Assembly: GCA_945643635.1 (NCBI GenBank)
Contig: CALZFC010000243.1
Span: forward strand, 1,083,501-1,147,500
DNA: 64,000 nt
From: Allodiplogaster sudhausi
Lineage: Eukaryota; Nematoda; Chromadorea; Rhabditida; Diplogasteridae
Direction of reading: 5' to 3'
A model generated the notes under the pieces. The model had not been told where the DNA came from. It saw nothing but the letters and a program-made list of their open reading frames with translations, and searched no databases. A program made the position numbers and the translations under genes. This document shows, in pieces, positions 34,259-46,198 of the stretch. The first letter of the stretch is position 1, and each line of letters begins with the position of its first letter.

Positions 34259-34854
34259 CATCTAGATCTCCACTCGAGAATAATAACAATAAGAACAGCC
34301 AATACCCACAATTTGTGTACATATAACGACAAGATAACCATTTTTTTATTTTTTGGCGTATGAATTTCTTATATTTCATCTATACCGTATTTATGTATGA
34401 AAAACCTTACCACGGCATGGAAAATGACTAACAATAAGCATATCGTTCGCAAGGCCACTTTTGACGCTTACAAGCAAAGATAAAGCTGGTAATTTGGAAA
34501 ATTGCCGATTTGTTGAAAGAGCCTCGCACTACTTATTAAAATACTCGCTTCATGATTTTGTGCCTATAATTGTTCGATATGCAGAATCTAAACAAGCAGC
34601 GGTCCAGTCTAGAATGTTGTGTGCTGATTCTATGAGCGAAAGGGCAGTCTATCCGCGTGATGTCCAATCCTATAATCTTTTTTCTTTGAACTGTTGTGAC
34701 ACTTGTCAAGCAATTACCAGAGGGGTGCAAAGCCGGCTTTTATCGCAGATGCCACACCGTAGCCGGATATTCGACACATTCAACAAAGCTAAGTGGTAAT
34801 CTCGGAAGTTGTACAAGTAGCGCAGACATTTCGTGTTTTTGTTCTCGTCTCGCG
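34255..34854. other. Intergenic
   Basis: Spacer between the decayed copy and TIL protein 4. Nothing recognised. Confidence 0.5.
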
Positions 34855-37350
34855 ATGATGAAGACCTCTCTCGTTGTGCTTACATGTCTTTTTGGTACGA
34901 ACTTCCAGAATATTTTAAGCAATATATCAGTTTATTTGTATATCCGAAGACACCTGTATTGCCTGAAGGTTAGAATAGATAGTTTTTTTTTAAATTAATA
35001 ATACAAGTGTTTATTTTCGACCTCTCACATCATCATTGCAGCTCAAGCAACATGCATCGATCAGCTGGGATCGATACTATCTCCAAACATGGGCAAGCCG
35101 GATGACAACGGGATTACATTCGAAGAGTCCCAGCGCATTTCTGATGTGCATCCACCGATCCACATTGTCCACCCTGACCTCCCACCTGAAGTTGCGGTGG
35201 ATCCCATTGTCCAGCCTGACCTCCCTCCTGAAGTTGCGGTGGATCCCATTGTCCACCCTGATCTCCCTCCTGAAGTTGCGGTGGATCCCATTGTCCACCC
35301 TGACCTTCCACCGGAAGTTGCGATGGATCCCATTCCACAGGTCGATCCCTGTTCATTGATAAGATGCGCCGACAAGCAGATGTGCATCCGCGACTACCCT
35401 GGTATTCCTTTCACGTTAACTATTTGATCATTTACATCAACATACATACATTTGCACACCAGAAGCATCGCTGATGCTATGACAAGCATTGTCATTTAAT
35501 CTCCTCCATTTCATCCACTAATACTCACTCGCGTTCTTTCTTTCTCTCACTCATTCTCCCTCCTCCTATTCTTTACTCGATTCGGCAAGCTATCCGTTTC
35601 AGAGATTGCATGCATCAGTGCTCCTTGCGACGTGCCAAAAGCCCGTTGCGTTGACGCCGTACCAGAAACACACATCGTGATTGACCCCATCGAAATTGCA
35701 TGCACAGTGATGTGCAAAAAAGGCTATCACTGCGAAGTACATTTTTTTTGTATTGTTCTTGAAAGTAGGTAAAAAATTTATTATGGCAGAATAGAAAGGA
35801 ATGATTCCAATAAAGCGGAATAAGGTGCGGAATGGCGAGTCGGCATGTGTGCCAACGAATCCGTGCAAAACGAAGAAATGCGAAGCGAAGAATCAGCATT
35901 GCGTCATGAAAAAGGTCGTGATCACGCTCTAGCCCTGATGTTTCTCACTCTCACTCTCTCTATGTCTCTTCTGTTCCTTTATTTTTTTATTTTTTCTCCG
36001 TCTCTCTCATCACTCTCTCTCGGCCTCTCTTTCTCCGACGTTCTTTTATTCTATATCTCTATTTCACTTCGTCACTCTCTTTTTTCCAGTCCTGTCACTC
36101 CGGCTCGTGCTCATCGTGGCCGCTGTGCGTCAATTGCGCCAAGAATGAAACGTTCGATTCGTGCTTCGAGGGCTGCGAAGCGACATGCCTTGCGCCTCAT
36201 ACGGTAAGCGCACCAAAATTGTATTTTTGAGTAAAATTTAGAATAGAAATGAGGCAAAAATTCAGGCATAACAATTGAAAATTAGTCAAATGTCACCAAA
36301 TTAATTTATGAAATATATATATATATATACATACAATTAAACAAATAAAGGAATCACATCGCTAATCAGATGTGTGCCAATCTCTGTGGTTCGCTGACCG
36401 GCGGTTGCCGTTGCAGCGATGGCTACAAGCGAGCGCTCGATGGCAACTGCGTCCTTGACCAGGATTGCTCGGCTTGTAAGAATACATTTCACTTACATAG
36501 AACAAAATACATGCGTGTAGGCACGTAAGCCTTATAATGAATAACTGTCTAAATGAAGGGTGTCCCGGCAAGAACGAGCACTTCTACTCGTGCATGCCGT
36601 GCGGTCTCCGTTGCGATGCGCCAAAGGATGTTGTTGGTGTTTTTTCCGCTTTTTTAGTTTGGTGATTAGGCCACATAGTAATAAGTGGTCAACGATGTGT
36701 CATAAAGCAAATTCGTGCGTTCGTTATTTGGGAATCTCTTATTTGGGATCCTGAAATATCGAGTGAATTTTGACCCACATAGATATGTACAGTCCCGCTC
36801 AACATTGTTGGGTCCGGTATTAATAGTATTAATAGTATTAATATAAATAATACAAACTGGAATAGCGCGCTGAATACGCATTTTCGTGCCATTTCGCGTA
36901 GGAGTTTACCTATTTCGACTATGGAGATTACGACTGTGAAGACCGTTTTCAAAAATATGCTGAAATGGCTGAGATCTCATAATATTGCATTTAATTTGGC
37001 TGTGTTTGGGTTCCAAACGGGCTGGCTTCAACTCCTGGACTACAAAGTGCAAAATAAAGTGAAAAATTTTCAAAGCACTTCTTACCTTTTTTGAGTTTTT
37101 TGTTTTATTTCTTTTGAGTTTCTCATTTTGTTTATGTATAAACGACTAAAAAAAAAGCAAAAAAAATTCTTGTGCATTCAAAAATCTGTTCTCAAAAGGG
37201 TATCGAACCGAGACCTCGAGATTGCCGGTCAAAGACTTACCAATACTCTACAGACGGTACAAACACACCAGATGATACCTTTCTTTGGACATCGGCGATT
37301 GCTCACAAAGGAAACGTCGATTCTGAACACGTTCGCTTATACTTTAGTGG

Positions 37351-37386
<36 letters not shown>

Positions 37387-37648
37387 GAGAGAGAGATGGA
37401 GGGAATGCGAGAGAACGAGAAAGAAGGAGAGAGGGAGAAAAAGAGACCGGTAGAGCGAGAAATAGAGAGCGGGAGAGAGAGAAAGAGATAGAGAGAGGGC
37501 GAGAGAGGGAGAGAGAGAGAGGTGAAAGAAGGTGCGGGTGCTGTTAGTTGACAATGAGAAAAAAATCGTTGGTCTAACGACATACCGTAGCTTCAGCCTT
37601 GAAACGGTGACGCAGAGTAGATGTAGTCGACTCTGCACCTTCTTTCGC

Positions 37649-37679
<31 letters not shown>

Positions 37680-38545
37680 CCACTAAAGTAGGAAACAGAG
37701 AGTGTTCAGAATCGACGTTTCCTTTGTGAGCAATCGCCGATGTCCAAAGAAAGGTATCATGGGGTCCGTTTGTATCGTCTGTAGAGTATTGGTATGTCTT
37801 TGACCGGCAATCTCGAGGTCTCGGTTCGATACCCTTTTGAGAACAGATTTTTGCATGCACGAGAATTTTTTTGCTTTTTTTTTCGTCGTTTATACATAAA
37901 CAAAATGAGAAACTCAAAAGAAATAAAACAAGAAACCCAAAAAAGCTAAGAAGTGCTTTGAAAATTTTTCACTTTATTTTACACTTTGTAGTCCAGGAGT
38001 TGAAGCCAGCCCGTTTGGAACCCATACACGGCCAAATTAAACGTAATATTATGAGATCTCAGCCATTTCAGCTTATTTTTGAAAACGGTCTTCACAGTCG
38101 TAATCTCCATGGTCGAAATAGGTAAACTCCTACGCTAAATGGCACGAAAATGCGTATTCAGCGCGATATTCCAGTTTGTATTATTTATATTAATACTATT
38201 AATACTATTAATACCGGACCCAACAATGTTGAGCGGGACTGTATGCATGTCCCGCCGGTTCAATTTTACTGCTTTCGGTAAAAATCACTCTTTCTCATTC
38301 TCTACCTTTCGCTCTTCCTCTCATCATTCTTCTTTTTCTTTTCTTCATCTTATCTTCGTTGCTTTCCCATCTCATCATTCTTCCCATCTTCCTATCTCTC
38401 ACTTTTCTCCCTTTCTCTGCAGTCGTGCATGATGATGTGCTCTGCCGGTTGCGACTGCAAGCCTGGTTATCTTCGCGATGAGAGTGGCTCGTGCATTCGC
38501 GACAGTCGCTGCCCATCCAAGGGCGGCAATGCGAGGGAAGGATAA
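34855..38545 (+). CDS. Secreted TIL-domain protein 4 (two TIL domains, PPEV repeat)
   Basis: Eight exons in phase: 34855-34894, 35042-35401, 35603-35736, 35825-35914, 36090-36203, 36370-36475, 36559-36629, 38423-38545 (345 aa). Signal peptide MMKTSLVVLTCLFG (a second Met is adjacent). Exon 2 begins AQATCIDQLGS, like protein 2, then holds four 14-residue repeats of VHPDLPPEVAVDPI and a DPCSLIRC module. Exon 3 combines ACISAPCDVPKARC with ACTVMCKKGYHC. Exon 4 is NPCKTKKCEAKNQHC. Two complete TIL domains follow (exons 5/6 and 7/8; CPGKNEHFYSC, SAGCDCKPGYLRD). The 1.45-kb fold-back element occupies the intron before the last exon, in the middle of the second TIL domain. Likely a secreted double-headed inhibitor. 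Confidence 0.88.
35167..35334 (+). repeat. Four 42-bp tandem repeats within TIL protein 4
   Basis: Units start at 35167, 35209, 35251 and 35293. Each codes 14 residues and differs from the others by only a few bases. Confidence 0.92.
36788..38243. mobile_element. Fold-back transposon copy 1 (TA-flanked)
   Basis: Starts TACAGTCCCGCTCAACATTG and ends with the reverse complement, CAATGTTGAGCGGGACTGTA, within TA target sites, as in Tc1/mariner elements. The arms are about 0.6-0.7 kb and enclose a spacer of about 100 bp around 37540-37625. The left arm holds a GA tract and the right arm the complementary CT tract. There is no transposase, so it is non-autonomous. Each arm carries a tRNA-like module (37188-37253 minus; 37779-37845 plus). 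Copies 2 and 3 are at 48178 and 50450. Confidence 0.9.
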
Positions 38546-39625
38546 TTTTGATGGGAAAAAATTAAAAAAAAAATTAATTGACGAAAGCAGCACTGCGATC
38601 ATCATGACATTATTGTTAATTCACAGAATGAGATGTCAGAATTAAAGCTATGCAAATGCTGACCGTGCGCAACTTCGTACAAACGACATTTTACATTTTT
38701 TCGACGTCACTAAACCACCTGTGTGGTGAAATTTCACTGAAAATTATAGAGGAGTACAAGGATCTCGAATACCAAGTCGAGTCAGAGAGGTCGGCAATAT
38801 AGACTCCTCTCACTTTATCAAAACGCAGACGAAATTAACGAAAACGAGCTCAAATGAATAACATTTACTAACTTATATTTTCAAAATATCTTGTGCCAAC
38901 TCTTCAAAGATGGCATATATATTTCTAAAAAACGATGAAAGAGCTAAAAGTACATATGTATGTATGTATACAATCCGTCTCTTGTTTCTATATTTCATTC
39001 TCCCTTCCTTCTCTCGTCCATTCTCTCACTCTCCAGCTCTCTTTTTCGTCTTATTTTTTTCGAAACATATTTTTCGCCGGAGAATGTGTAATTTTTCAGA
39101 AGAATGTTAACATCTGTTTTTACGCAACGAGGAATTTAATAGTTAATTTTTATTATTCTAACAATAAGGCAAGGATATAAATAATTTAAACGATTGTTCT
39201 CAATTTGTTCCAATGTAACACTAAGATTAAATATCACGTGGTGTAGAATATTGCGAGTATTGTTAAAAATATTATATATAATCTTATGAGTGTTCGTGCT
39301 AAAAGTCCACAGCGAATGCACATTCTCATTAACCAAACAAAAAAAGGAATAGTGTGATTAAAAGAGTAAATGCGCCAAAGCAGGTAAATGCAGTGACCGA
39401 AACCATTCACGGCACGTTTCACCTTTCTTTTCAACATTTATGGCTGTAATCTGCCAATTACACTTACTTCCGCATTCGGTTTCACGCAGGAAAAAAACCG
39501 ATTGTCGCACACGTTCTGAATTAAGCGGCAGATGATTCAGCTTGTAATCCGGTGGGTTAATAGTACAAATAGTGCATCTTGAGCAGGCGAACGAGCTTTC
39601 CAACATTCTTACCCTTTCCATCAAG
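38546..39625. other. Intergenic
   Basis: AT-rich spacer. No supported exon. Confidence 0.5.
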
Positions 39626-41509
39626 ATGACGAAGCCGTCACTCGCATTTTCTTATGCATTTTTGGTGCGTTATCATTCACATTTGAAAAAAAATGTTTTG
39701 AAACTCTCTATATATACTTCTATAAAACCATAGAGCTAATTGTAAATCATTCATTTAACATGCCATTATATATGTATGTTTAGCCCAGTCAGCTTGTCAG
39801 GCGATACTACATGAAGATAATGCGACCGAGACCCCTGATGAAATGGCCTGCGAAAAGTGTAGAAGTGGGTTTGCCTGCTTCCCTGAGCAGGTATTCCTTC
39901 ACCTTTGTATGCACATATATAGTTTCTTTATTTCTTTCATTTCTCTTCTCTTAATTTTTTCAATATAAGTGTTCATTGCTATCATTCTGCCAATTCGGCA
40001 GGGAGGATGAAATCTTGTTCATATACTAACTAAAACATTTTTCTGTTCGTTTGCAGTCGTGCTCCTTGTCAATGTGTGCAGGGTAAGTAGGAAATCAGCT
40101 AATCTCTCCAGTTCTATCATTCCAAATGTAGTAGTTGTAATTTAAAAATCTTTTAAAAATGAGCTTAAAAAAAGAAGCATTTATTACAGTTGATCCGTGC
40201 ATTACATTGAATTGTGGCGACGGTCTCGTATGCATCGCCGAGCCGGTAATTGAAAAAAAAATTTATGTCTAGGAACAAACCCGAGAGTTTCCATCAAAGA
40301 GTGCTTAACGCAACCAAATATGTTGAGAACGCTTTTACTTTTTGCAAAAGTAATTCTGGCGATCTTTACAGGATATTGCGACCTGCAGACCTAAATACTG
40401 CAAGATGCGGGCGAAGTGCGGGGAAGGTCGGCCATATTATGAGTTCCTTAATCTGAGAGGTGGTTTTTGTCGGCTACCAGAAGAACTAAGCGTCGTTGTC
40501 GCTTTCCGCTGCCCTGATCCTGTTCACTCCTTTTAGCTAGTGAAATCGCGCCCTGTGCACGTTCACCATGCCCGGCAGGGGCAATGTGTGTCGCGAGTGT
40601 GCAGGTGGGTGCTCATATAGAAAATGTTTTCTTTAAGTTTCACAAGCACAACCCTTGAAAAGAGCAAGAAATAAATTGAACCATTTTTTTGCTTAATCGA
40701 TAAAGCATTTCTACATTTTCCGCATTGCAGAGCTTTTGCGAAAAGATGCCTTGCCCACGTGTGGCACAATGCGTGATTCGTTAGTGGATTTTAACATTAA
40801 CTGACAACGAGTAGAGCACATTTCTGAATTATAATTAGTTGATATCATTCAATGATTTAGCCCTGCCCCTCACAAACACGACGGAATGTGCTGCGAACTG
40901 CAGAAAGGGCTACCTTTGTACAGTAAGTATTTACATAAATGTCCTGCTTGAATCCTAATGGCGACAATAGTTCTTTTTTGTTGAATTCCCAGGAAATCGG
41001 AATCAAGAAAATTCCGATATCTATTAATATTTGTATGTACATATCTCTCCAAATATTTAAACAAAAAGTGACATCTTTAACTTCGAAATTACCAGGACCG
41101 AAAAGGCATCTGCGTTTCATGGAAGAAAACGTGGAAAACGTGCAAGGAGAAAAAGTGCGCAGTCGGCCGAAAATGCGTCATGAAACAGGCAAGAAAGGGA
41201 TATCTTTTCTCTCTGGCTACTTTGTCTTTCTCCTTCTTGTCAATTTGTCTCTCCTTCTTTCTCTGACTTTCTATTTGCCTCTCTCTTTCTCGGTTTCCGT
41301 TCTCCTTTTTCTCCTTCTCTATCATGCTTTTGGTTTCTCTCTGTCGCTCTCTCTTCTCTATAACTAACACTCTCTCTCTACCTACTTTTCCATCTCTCCG
41401 TTCCTCTCTTCCAATCGTTCCATTGCAGCACTGCAAGGGTGCCGCTTGCTCCGAGTGGCCGCACTGCGAGAGTCCCTCCAATTCGACCTTTCAAGCACAT
41501 GTCCTATAA
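39626..41509 (+). CDS. TIL-family protein 5, truncated before its TIL domain and possibly frameshifted
   Basis: Exons: 39626-39668, 39784-39890, about 40058-40083, 40190-40245, 40372-40426, 40537-40604, 40731-40779, 40861-40922, 41096-41188, 41429-41509. Signal peptide MTKPSLAFSYAFL. The ladder follows family order: ACEKCRSGFAC, DPCITLNCGDGLVC, ATCRPKYCKMRAKC, APCARSPCPAGAMC, FCEKMPCPRVAQC, ECAANCRKGYLC, TCKEKKCAVGRKC. Two defects are visible. Exon 3 (APCQCVQ) is about half the usual length, and its conserved frame does not follow from the phase-0 donor at 39891. The last exon begins HCKGAACSEWPHC as in the paralogs but stops after ESPSNSTFQAHVL, so the TIL domain is missing. The intron after exon 9 has a GC donor. 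It is either a decaying gene or a Cys-module-only variant. Confidence 0.62.
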
Positions 41510-42014
41510 CTATTGATCAATGTACAAAACAAGCTTTTTTTGCGCCAGACTTATCTTCAATATGTGTTCAATAATATTCTTATCTTGAGAAGCAAAGGCA
41601 CATCAAACAAAATAACTTCCGCGGGCATTTCAAATGCTTACATGTCAGGATAAAGGTTTTATTATCACGTGTATCTTCTCAAATTGGGGAGAAATGGGGA
41701 GAAAGAGAAGGGGAAATAGAGTTAAACAGCTAGACAGGCAGTAAAGGTTGAAAAAAGCTCAGAAGGGCATTCCACCCGATATCTGCTAGTCATTCAGTTT
41801 CATTCCAATTTGGATCAAATTGTCTTTTGCTCTTATGATGCCAATGAGAGATAGTGAGATATATTTTTGATATATCATAAAACGTTCATGGTAATGTAGT
41901 GTTTACGTTGGCTTATATTTGCAAGCAAATGCTGTAATTGTACGAGTTGCGTTGCTAATTTTCTTGACGAATTCGTTTCAACGGCAGTTGGCGAACGCTA
42001 GTGGTGAGTCAATG
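41510..42014. other. Intergenic
   Basis: Nothing recognised between TIL protein 5 and the LTR element. Confidence 0.5.
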
Positions 42015-42054
42015 TGTAACGACCTGGTACCATCGAAAGGCTCAAAGGATCACT

Positions 42055-42125
42055 GGAGGCACCGGGGTTCGAACCCGGGACCACCTACTCATGAGTCGGC
42101 TGCTCTACCACTGAGCTACACCCCC
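42055..42125 (-). repeat. tRNA-like sequence within LTR 1
   Basis: The minus strand reads as a tRNA with acceptor GGGGGTG/TGCCTCC, D arm GCTC-AGTGGTA-GAGC, T arm CCGGGTTCGAACCCCGG and CAT at the anticodon position. The anticodon stem pairs poorly, so I call it tRNA-like rather than a functional gene. An identical or near-identical copy lies in LTR 2 at 42589-42659. Confidence 0.65.
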
Positions 42126-42241
42126 TACGACCATGCGATATAGGACAGGACTTATGGGCCTCTCTGCTACATCCCCCTGCTGACCGATCGCACGGTAGCC
42201 TCTTTCTGGTACCTTCGTCCGGGTTGCTCACGTTCCTTTCT

Positions 42242-42441
42242 CATCGGCGCTCTGTGCTGCCTCCATCGGCGCTCTGTGCTGCCTCCATCGGCGCTCTGTG
42301 CTGCCTCCATCGGCGCTCTGTACTGCCTCAGTCGGCGCTCTGTGCTGCCTCAGTCGGCGCTCTGTGCTGCCTCAGTCGGCGCTCTGTACTGCCTCAGTCG
42401 GCGCTCGGCACTGCCTCCATCGGCGCTCTGCACTGCCTCCA
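42242..42441. repeat. 22-bp tandem repeat array inside the LTR element
   Basis: About nine units of CATCGGCGCTCTGTGCTGCC plus TC, with a CAGTC variant in the middle. Confidence 0.9.
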
Positions 42442-42588
42442 CTTGAACGCTCTTGCAACCCCGTTCACTTGTTGGCGACTATACCCGGCTACAGTGCCGA
42501 CCATAGTCTTTAAGGACTCCTCCTACCAACATCCCGGTTCGGCCCCCATGTAACGACCTGGTACCATCGAAAGGCTCAAAGGATCACT

Positions 42589-42659
42589 GGAGGCACCGGG
42601 GTTCGAACCCGGGACCACCTACTCATGAGTCGGCTGCTCTACCTCTGAGCTACACCCCC
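42589..42659 (-). repeat. tRNA-like sequence within LTR 2
   Basis: Copy of the module at 42055-42125, offset by exactly 534 bp. It contains the one-base LTR difference (CTACC-A/T-CTGAGC). Confidence 0.65.
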
Positions 42660-42709
42660 TACGACCATGCGATATAGGACAGGACTTATGGGCCTCTCTG
42701 CTACAAATG

Positions 42710-43262
42710 CAGAGGATAGGTCGAGAAAGGAACGATCAGCAACATATAAAAAAGGATATGATTTATAGATTAAAAAATATCTCTTGCTCATCATGTCAAT
42801 TTGTTTTCATGCAGATGTTCATATCTACATATGTATGTACATATGTACCTCACTCACTCATTCTTTTCAAAGCAAACCTTCTTACCATTGGCTGAAATAG
42901 TTTCAAAGGAAATAATCTTCGCTTCATAAATACATGTTGTGTTGTATTTCTGGGTATCACAGATCAGTAGTTGCTTTGTCTGGCCAAGAACATCTGCTAA
43001 GTATGTATGTTCCAATGGCCGACACCAACAACAGTGTTGCCAGTGATGTCTCACTTCCTTCTTTCCTCTCGAACTCGTGGCGTACTCATCTGCCAATTAC
43101 AAGTGGATGCATCACACTGTTGACAGTCTCCTCTTGCACTCGCTAAGGCACTCGCTTTTTTGTCTGTTCCAAACCAATCCTGAGCCGGACAACAATAAAT
43201 TGAACAATACATAAACGGAAAGAACAGCCAAACATGTCGCCCTTCCCGCACTCTACAAAACA
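42710..43262. other. Intergenic
   Basis: Nothing recognised between the LTR element and TIL protein 6. Confidence 0.5.
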
Positions 43263-45586
43263 ATGATTCTACCACTTCTCGCCATCCTGGCATGCATGTT
43301 TGGTACCTTTTCTTACATCTTGTGAACTAGCGCAAAAATAAATATTCAAACTTTATACACATATGCTGACATTGCAGAAAAATTGTTGATGTGTAGGAAA
43401 AGAATAATTATAAGTCAAATACATATTTCTAACGTTGCACATAATTCAGTCGATATTTTAGCCCACTCCCTCTGCTCAATGGACGAAGTGTTGGGCATGG
43501 AACAAGACAATACTGTCGTGCATCTTCTCGTCGGTCTGATCCCGTTAATGGATCCCTGCTCTCTCAAGACATGCGACGCCGGATTCGCATGCGTCAGCGA
43601 AATGGTTGGAAAAACTTCTTCTGTCTTCTTAGATTTTGCTCTTGGACGATGTATAATTTTTTTTAAACTTTATCTGGCTGGTATTTTTCACTTGATCTAC
43701 TTTTATCAAAAAATTTAAAAACAGTACTATGTTTCAGGAGCAATGCAATGACACTTCTTGCCCACTTGTCGCCAACTGCGTGCAGGGTGTGAATGAGGGC
43801 ATAACTGAAATTGTACAAAATTAACTTTACGAAGTATCTTCTGGATACATATTCTCGTGCAATTCTTTTTTGTTTCTAGTGGATCCTTGCATGACAATGA
43901 GATGTGGCGCCGGACTAACCTGCATCCATTTACCGGTGAGCTATTTTTTAAGAGTTCAAATAGAAAGGTCATGAGTGGGTAAGAGGGTGATGAGCGATTG
44001 CAAGGGGGGCGGGTTCTTATCCATTTTAATTGTTAAAATTACTTTTACATGTTTAGGAGCCTGGTTGCATGGGTAAATCCGCGTGCAAGATGCAAGCGAA
44101 ATGCGCCAGTGGTTTGTGAATTTGCCTTTAAATACCATCTTACATTATACTCATTGTCAGCATGAAGTTGTATAAAAGTTTAAAGGCTATGCTTTTTCTA
44201 TTATTTTCAGAGACCGAAATGGCGGTTTGTGCAACGCATTGGTGCAGTTCGGGTGACAGTTGTGTCGTGATGTCACGGGTTAATTTTTAAAAATTAAATA
44301 AATAATACGCGTTATATACATATGTACATACATATGCAAATATGTATACATATATATTTAAAAAATATATGTATATGTCTATGTACATATATGTATATAA
44401 ATTTTATGAAATGGTAATTTTTTTGGTTAAAGCAGCTCTTTCAGCCTTTTTGCAATGTATCCTCGTGCCCTCTTGTCCCTAAATGTATAACTCGTCAGTA
44501 TCCTTTTGATTCTTCAGCAACATGTTTCCTTTTTGATTCTTTTCTTTCTAAATGCCAGTTGACCTTCAAATTTATTGAACAAGTTCAGCTTTGCCTCTCA
44601 CAATCAATGCAATTACCGCAGCAAGCAATGAAACGGATTGCATTGGCAGCTGCAGAGCGGGCTATCGTTGTGAGGTATTATTTAAATATTAACCTAAGAC
44701 GAAAACATCTGATTTACCCTCAATTTGCTTCGTATTTCAATCGCTGCACCATAATTCAAACGAGAAAACAATCTAACTTTGTTCAATTCTATTCCAATCG
44801 GAACTCACAATCTAAATTTCTAGGTGATTAACGGAATGTGCGTTTCGTCGAGGAAAACATGCGAGACAAAAAAGTGCGGGCGCAACCATCATTGTGTCAT
44901 GAAGCAGGTAGGGAAAAAATCTCTTCGCGCTATCTTTACCTCTCTCTTTCCGATCTAGCTCTCTCACTCGCACTGCCCTCATCTCCCAATCTTTTCTCTC
45001 TAACTCTTTCTCTCTATCACTTCTCTCTCTCAATCTATCGCGATGTTTGTATCTCCCAATCTCTCTCTCCCTCTCCGTCGCCCTGTCTTTATCGCCCTCT
45101 CTCTCTCCCACTCTCTCTAAATCTCTCTTCTCTGTATTTGCTTCTTTCTCTCCGTTTCTCTGCTTCTCCCTCCCTCTATCAATACTCCTCCTCCAGATCT
45201 GCCACGGTACGCACTGTTCAACGTGGCCGCACTGCGAGTTGATGTGTGGCGAGAACGAGGAGTTCTACGAGTGCACGGAATGCGAGCGACTCTGCAATGG
45301 GGTGCAGTCCTTCGTTGTTCATCCTGTCACCTGACTATAAGATAGGGAATTGGGGATCCCTTCTTTTTGAGATACAAAGGGTAGATTAATTAAAATCCTT
45401 TTTGTCTCCCTCTTTCTCTCTCTCTCTCCCTCTCTCTCTTTCACTCTCGCCCTCTCTTTCCTCCCTTCACTCCTTTCTTTCCAGCCGTGCATGGCGAGAT
45501 GCGATCCCGGATGCGACTGCGTCCACGGCTTCAAACGTATCAACAATGGCACGTGCATTCCAGAGACGGAATGTCCGAAGGAGTGA
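43263..45586 (+). CDS. Secreted TIL-domain protein 6 (one TIL domain)
   Basis: Eleven exons in phase: 43263-43302, 43462-43604, 43738-43786, 43880-43935, 44057-44111, 44211-44278, 44436-44493, 44589-44674, 44824-44907, 45197-45301, 45485-45586 (281 aa). Signal peptide MILPLLAILACMFG in the family's 40-nt exon. Modules in order: DPCSLKTCDAGFAC, QCNDTSCPLVANC, DPCMTMRCGAGLTC, GCMGKSACKMQAKC, VCATHWCSSGDSC, FCNVSSCPLVPKC, DCIGSCRAGYRC, TCETKKCGRNHHC. The TIL domain is complete (MCGENEEFYECTECERLC, then PCMARCDPGCDCVHGF ending ETECPKE). It is the closest structural counterpart of TIL protein 5 but intact. It is most likely secreted and inhibits a serine protease; the reactive-site segment between Cys5 and Cys6 is MAR. 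Confidence 0.88.
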
Positions 45587-46198
45587 TTAGGATTGCACGG
45601 CTGAATCGAACAGCTCCAATATCACCAATAATTCTCATTTTACTATGTTTTTAATAATAATAAATTAATTTACGCGAATCCTCTATGAAAAATGAGTATA
45701 TAATAAATAATGTGTCAGAAATTCGAGTATCGTTAAACAGTGCTGGCTACATCTTTTAATAACCTTCACTAGAGAGAGTGATGGAAATTTCGAGACTTAC
45801 ATAATATGAGAGTCATATGGAGGGTAATCCAGATTTACATGCAAAATTTCTGTACGGATACAGCCGTAACACTACTCGTGATGGAATGCATGTTTACGAT
45901 TTTTCCCCTTTCCCTTTTTTTTGCTAGGAAAGGTTCATTTAAGCCGGCCGCCCGAAGTGGAAGAGTGAGTTAAAGGCCTACTTTGCATTGCAAATGGCTT
46001 GCGGAAACTCGTGAATGTTGGTATAAAATACCAAGTATGTCCGGCATTGTTGTCATTAAACCTTTCTTTGGCTCTGGAAAGTTCATTTAGTGGCCATCTG
46101 TGTAAATGTCTTAATTTTATTGAATTTCTTTCTTATGCTTGCAAAATCCGTTTTTGCATGAGGTAAAAGAAATAATTACGTCTTCGTACTTCGCAAGC
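45587..46198. other. Intergenic
   Basis: AATAAT/AATAAA-rich stretch at 45650-45665 probably ends TIL protein 6. Nothing else recognised. Confidence 0.5.

Larger units (their letters stand above)
42011..42709. mobile_element. Miniature LTR retroelement (TRIM-like) with intact LTRs
   Basis: Two 157-bp direct repeats, 42015-42171 and 42549-42705, run TGTAACGACC to CTGCTACA and differ at a single base that I can see. They are flanked by a 4-bp target duplication AATG (42011-42014, 42706-42709). The 377-bp interior has no gag or pol, only a 22-bp tandem array. An element with LTRs, a target duplication and no coding sequence fits a TRIM mobilised in trans. Confidence 0.9.

Noticed and set aside
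37303..37917. Open frames of about 200 codons in fold-back elements (also 48688-49296)
   Set aside because: They run through GA/CT tracts and the arms of a palindromic element; no transposase motif.
42055..42125. Functional tRNA-Met gene
   Set aside because: D and T arms are good and CAT is at the anticodon position, but the anticodon stem does not pair and the sequence is part of an LTR.
42224..42553. Cys/Ala/Leu repeat protein
   Set aside because: It is translation of the 22-bp tandem array inside the miniature LTR element.
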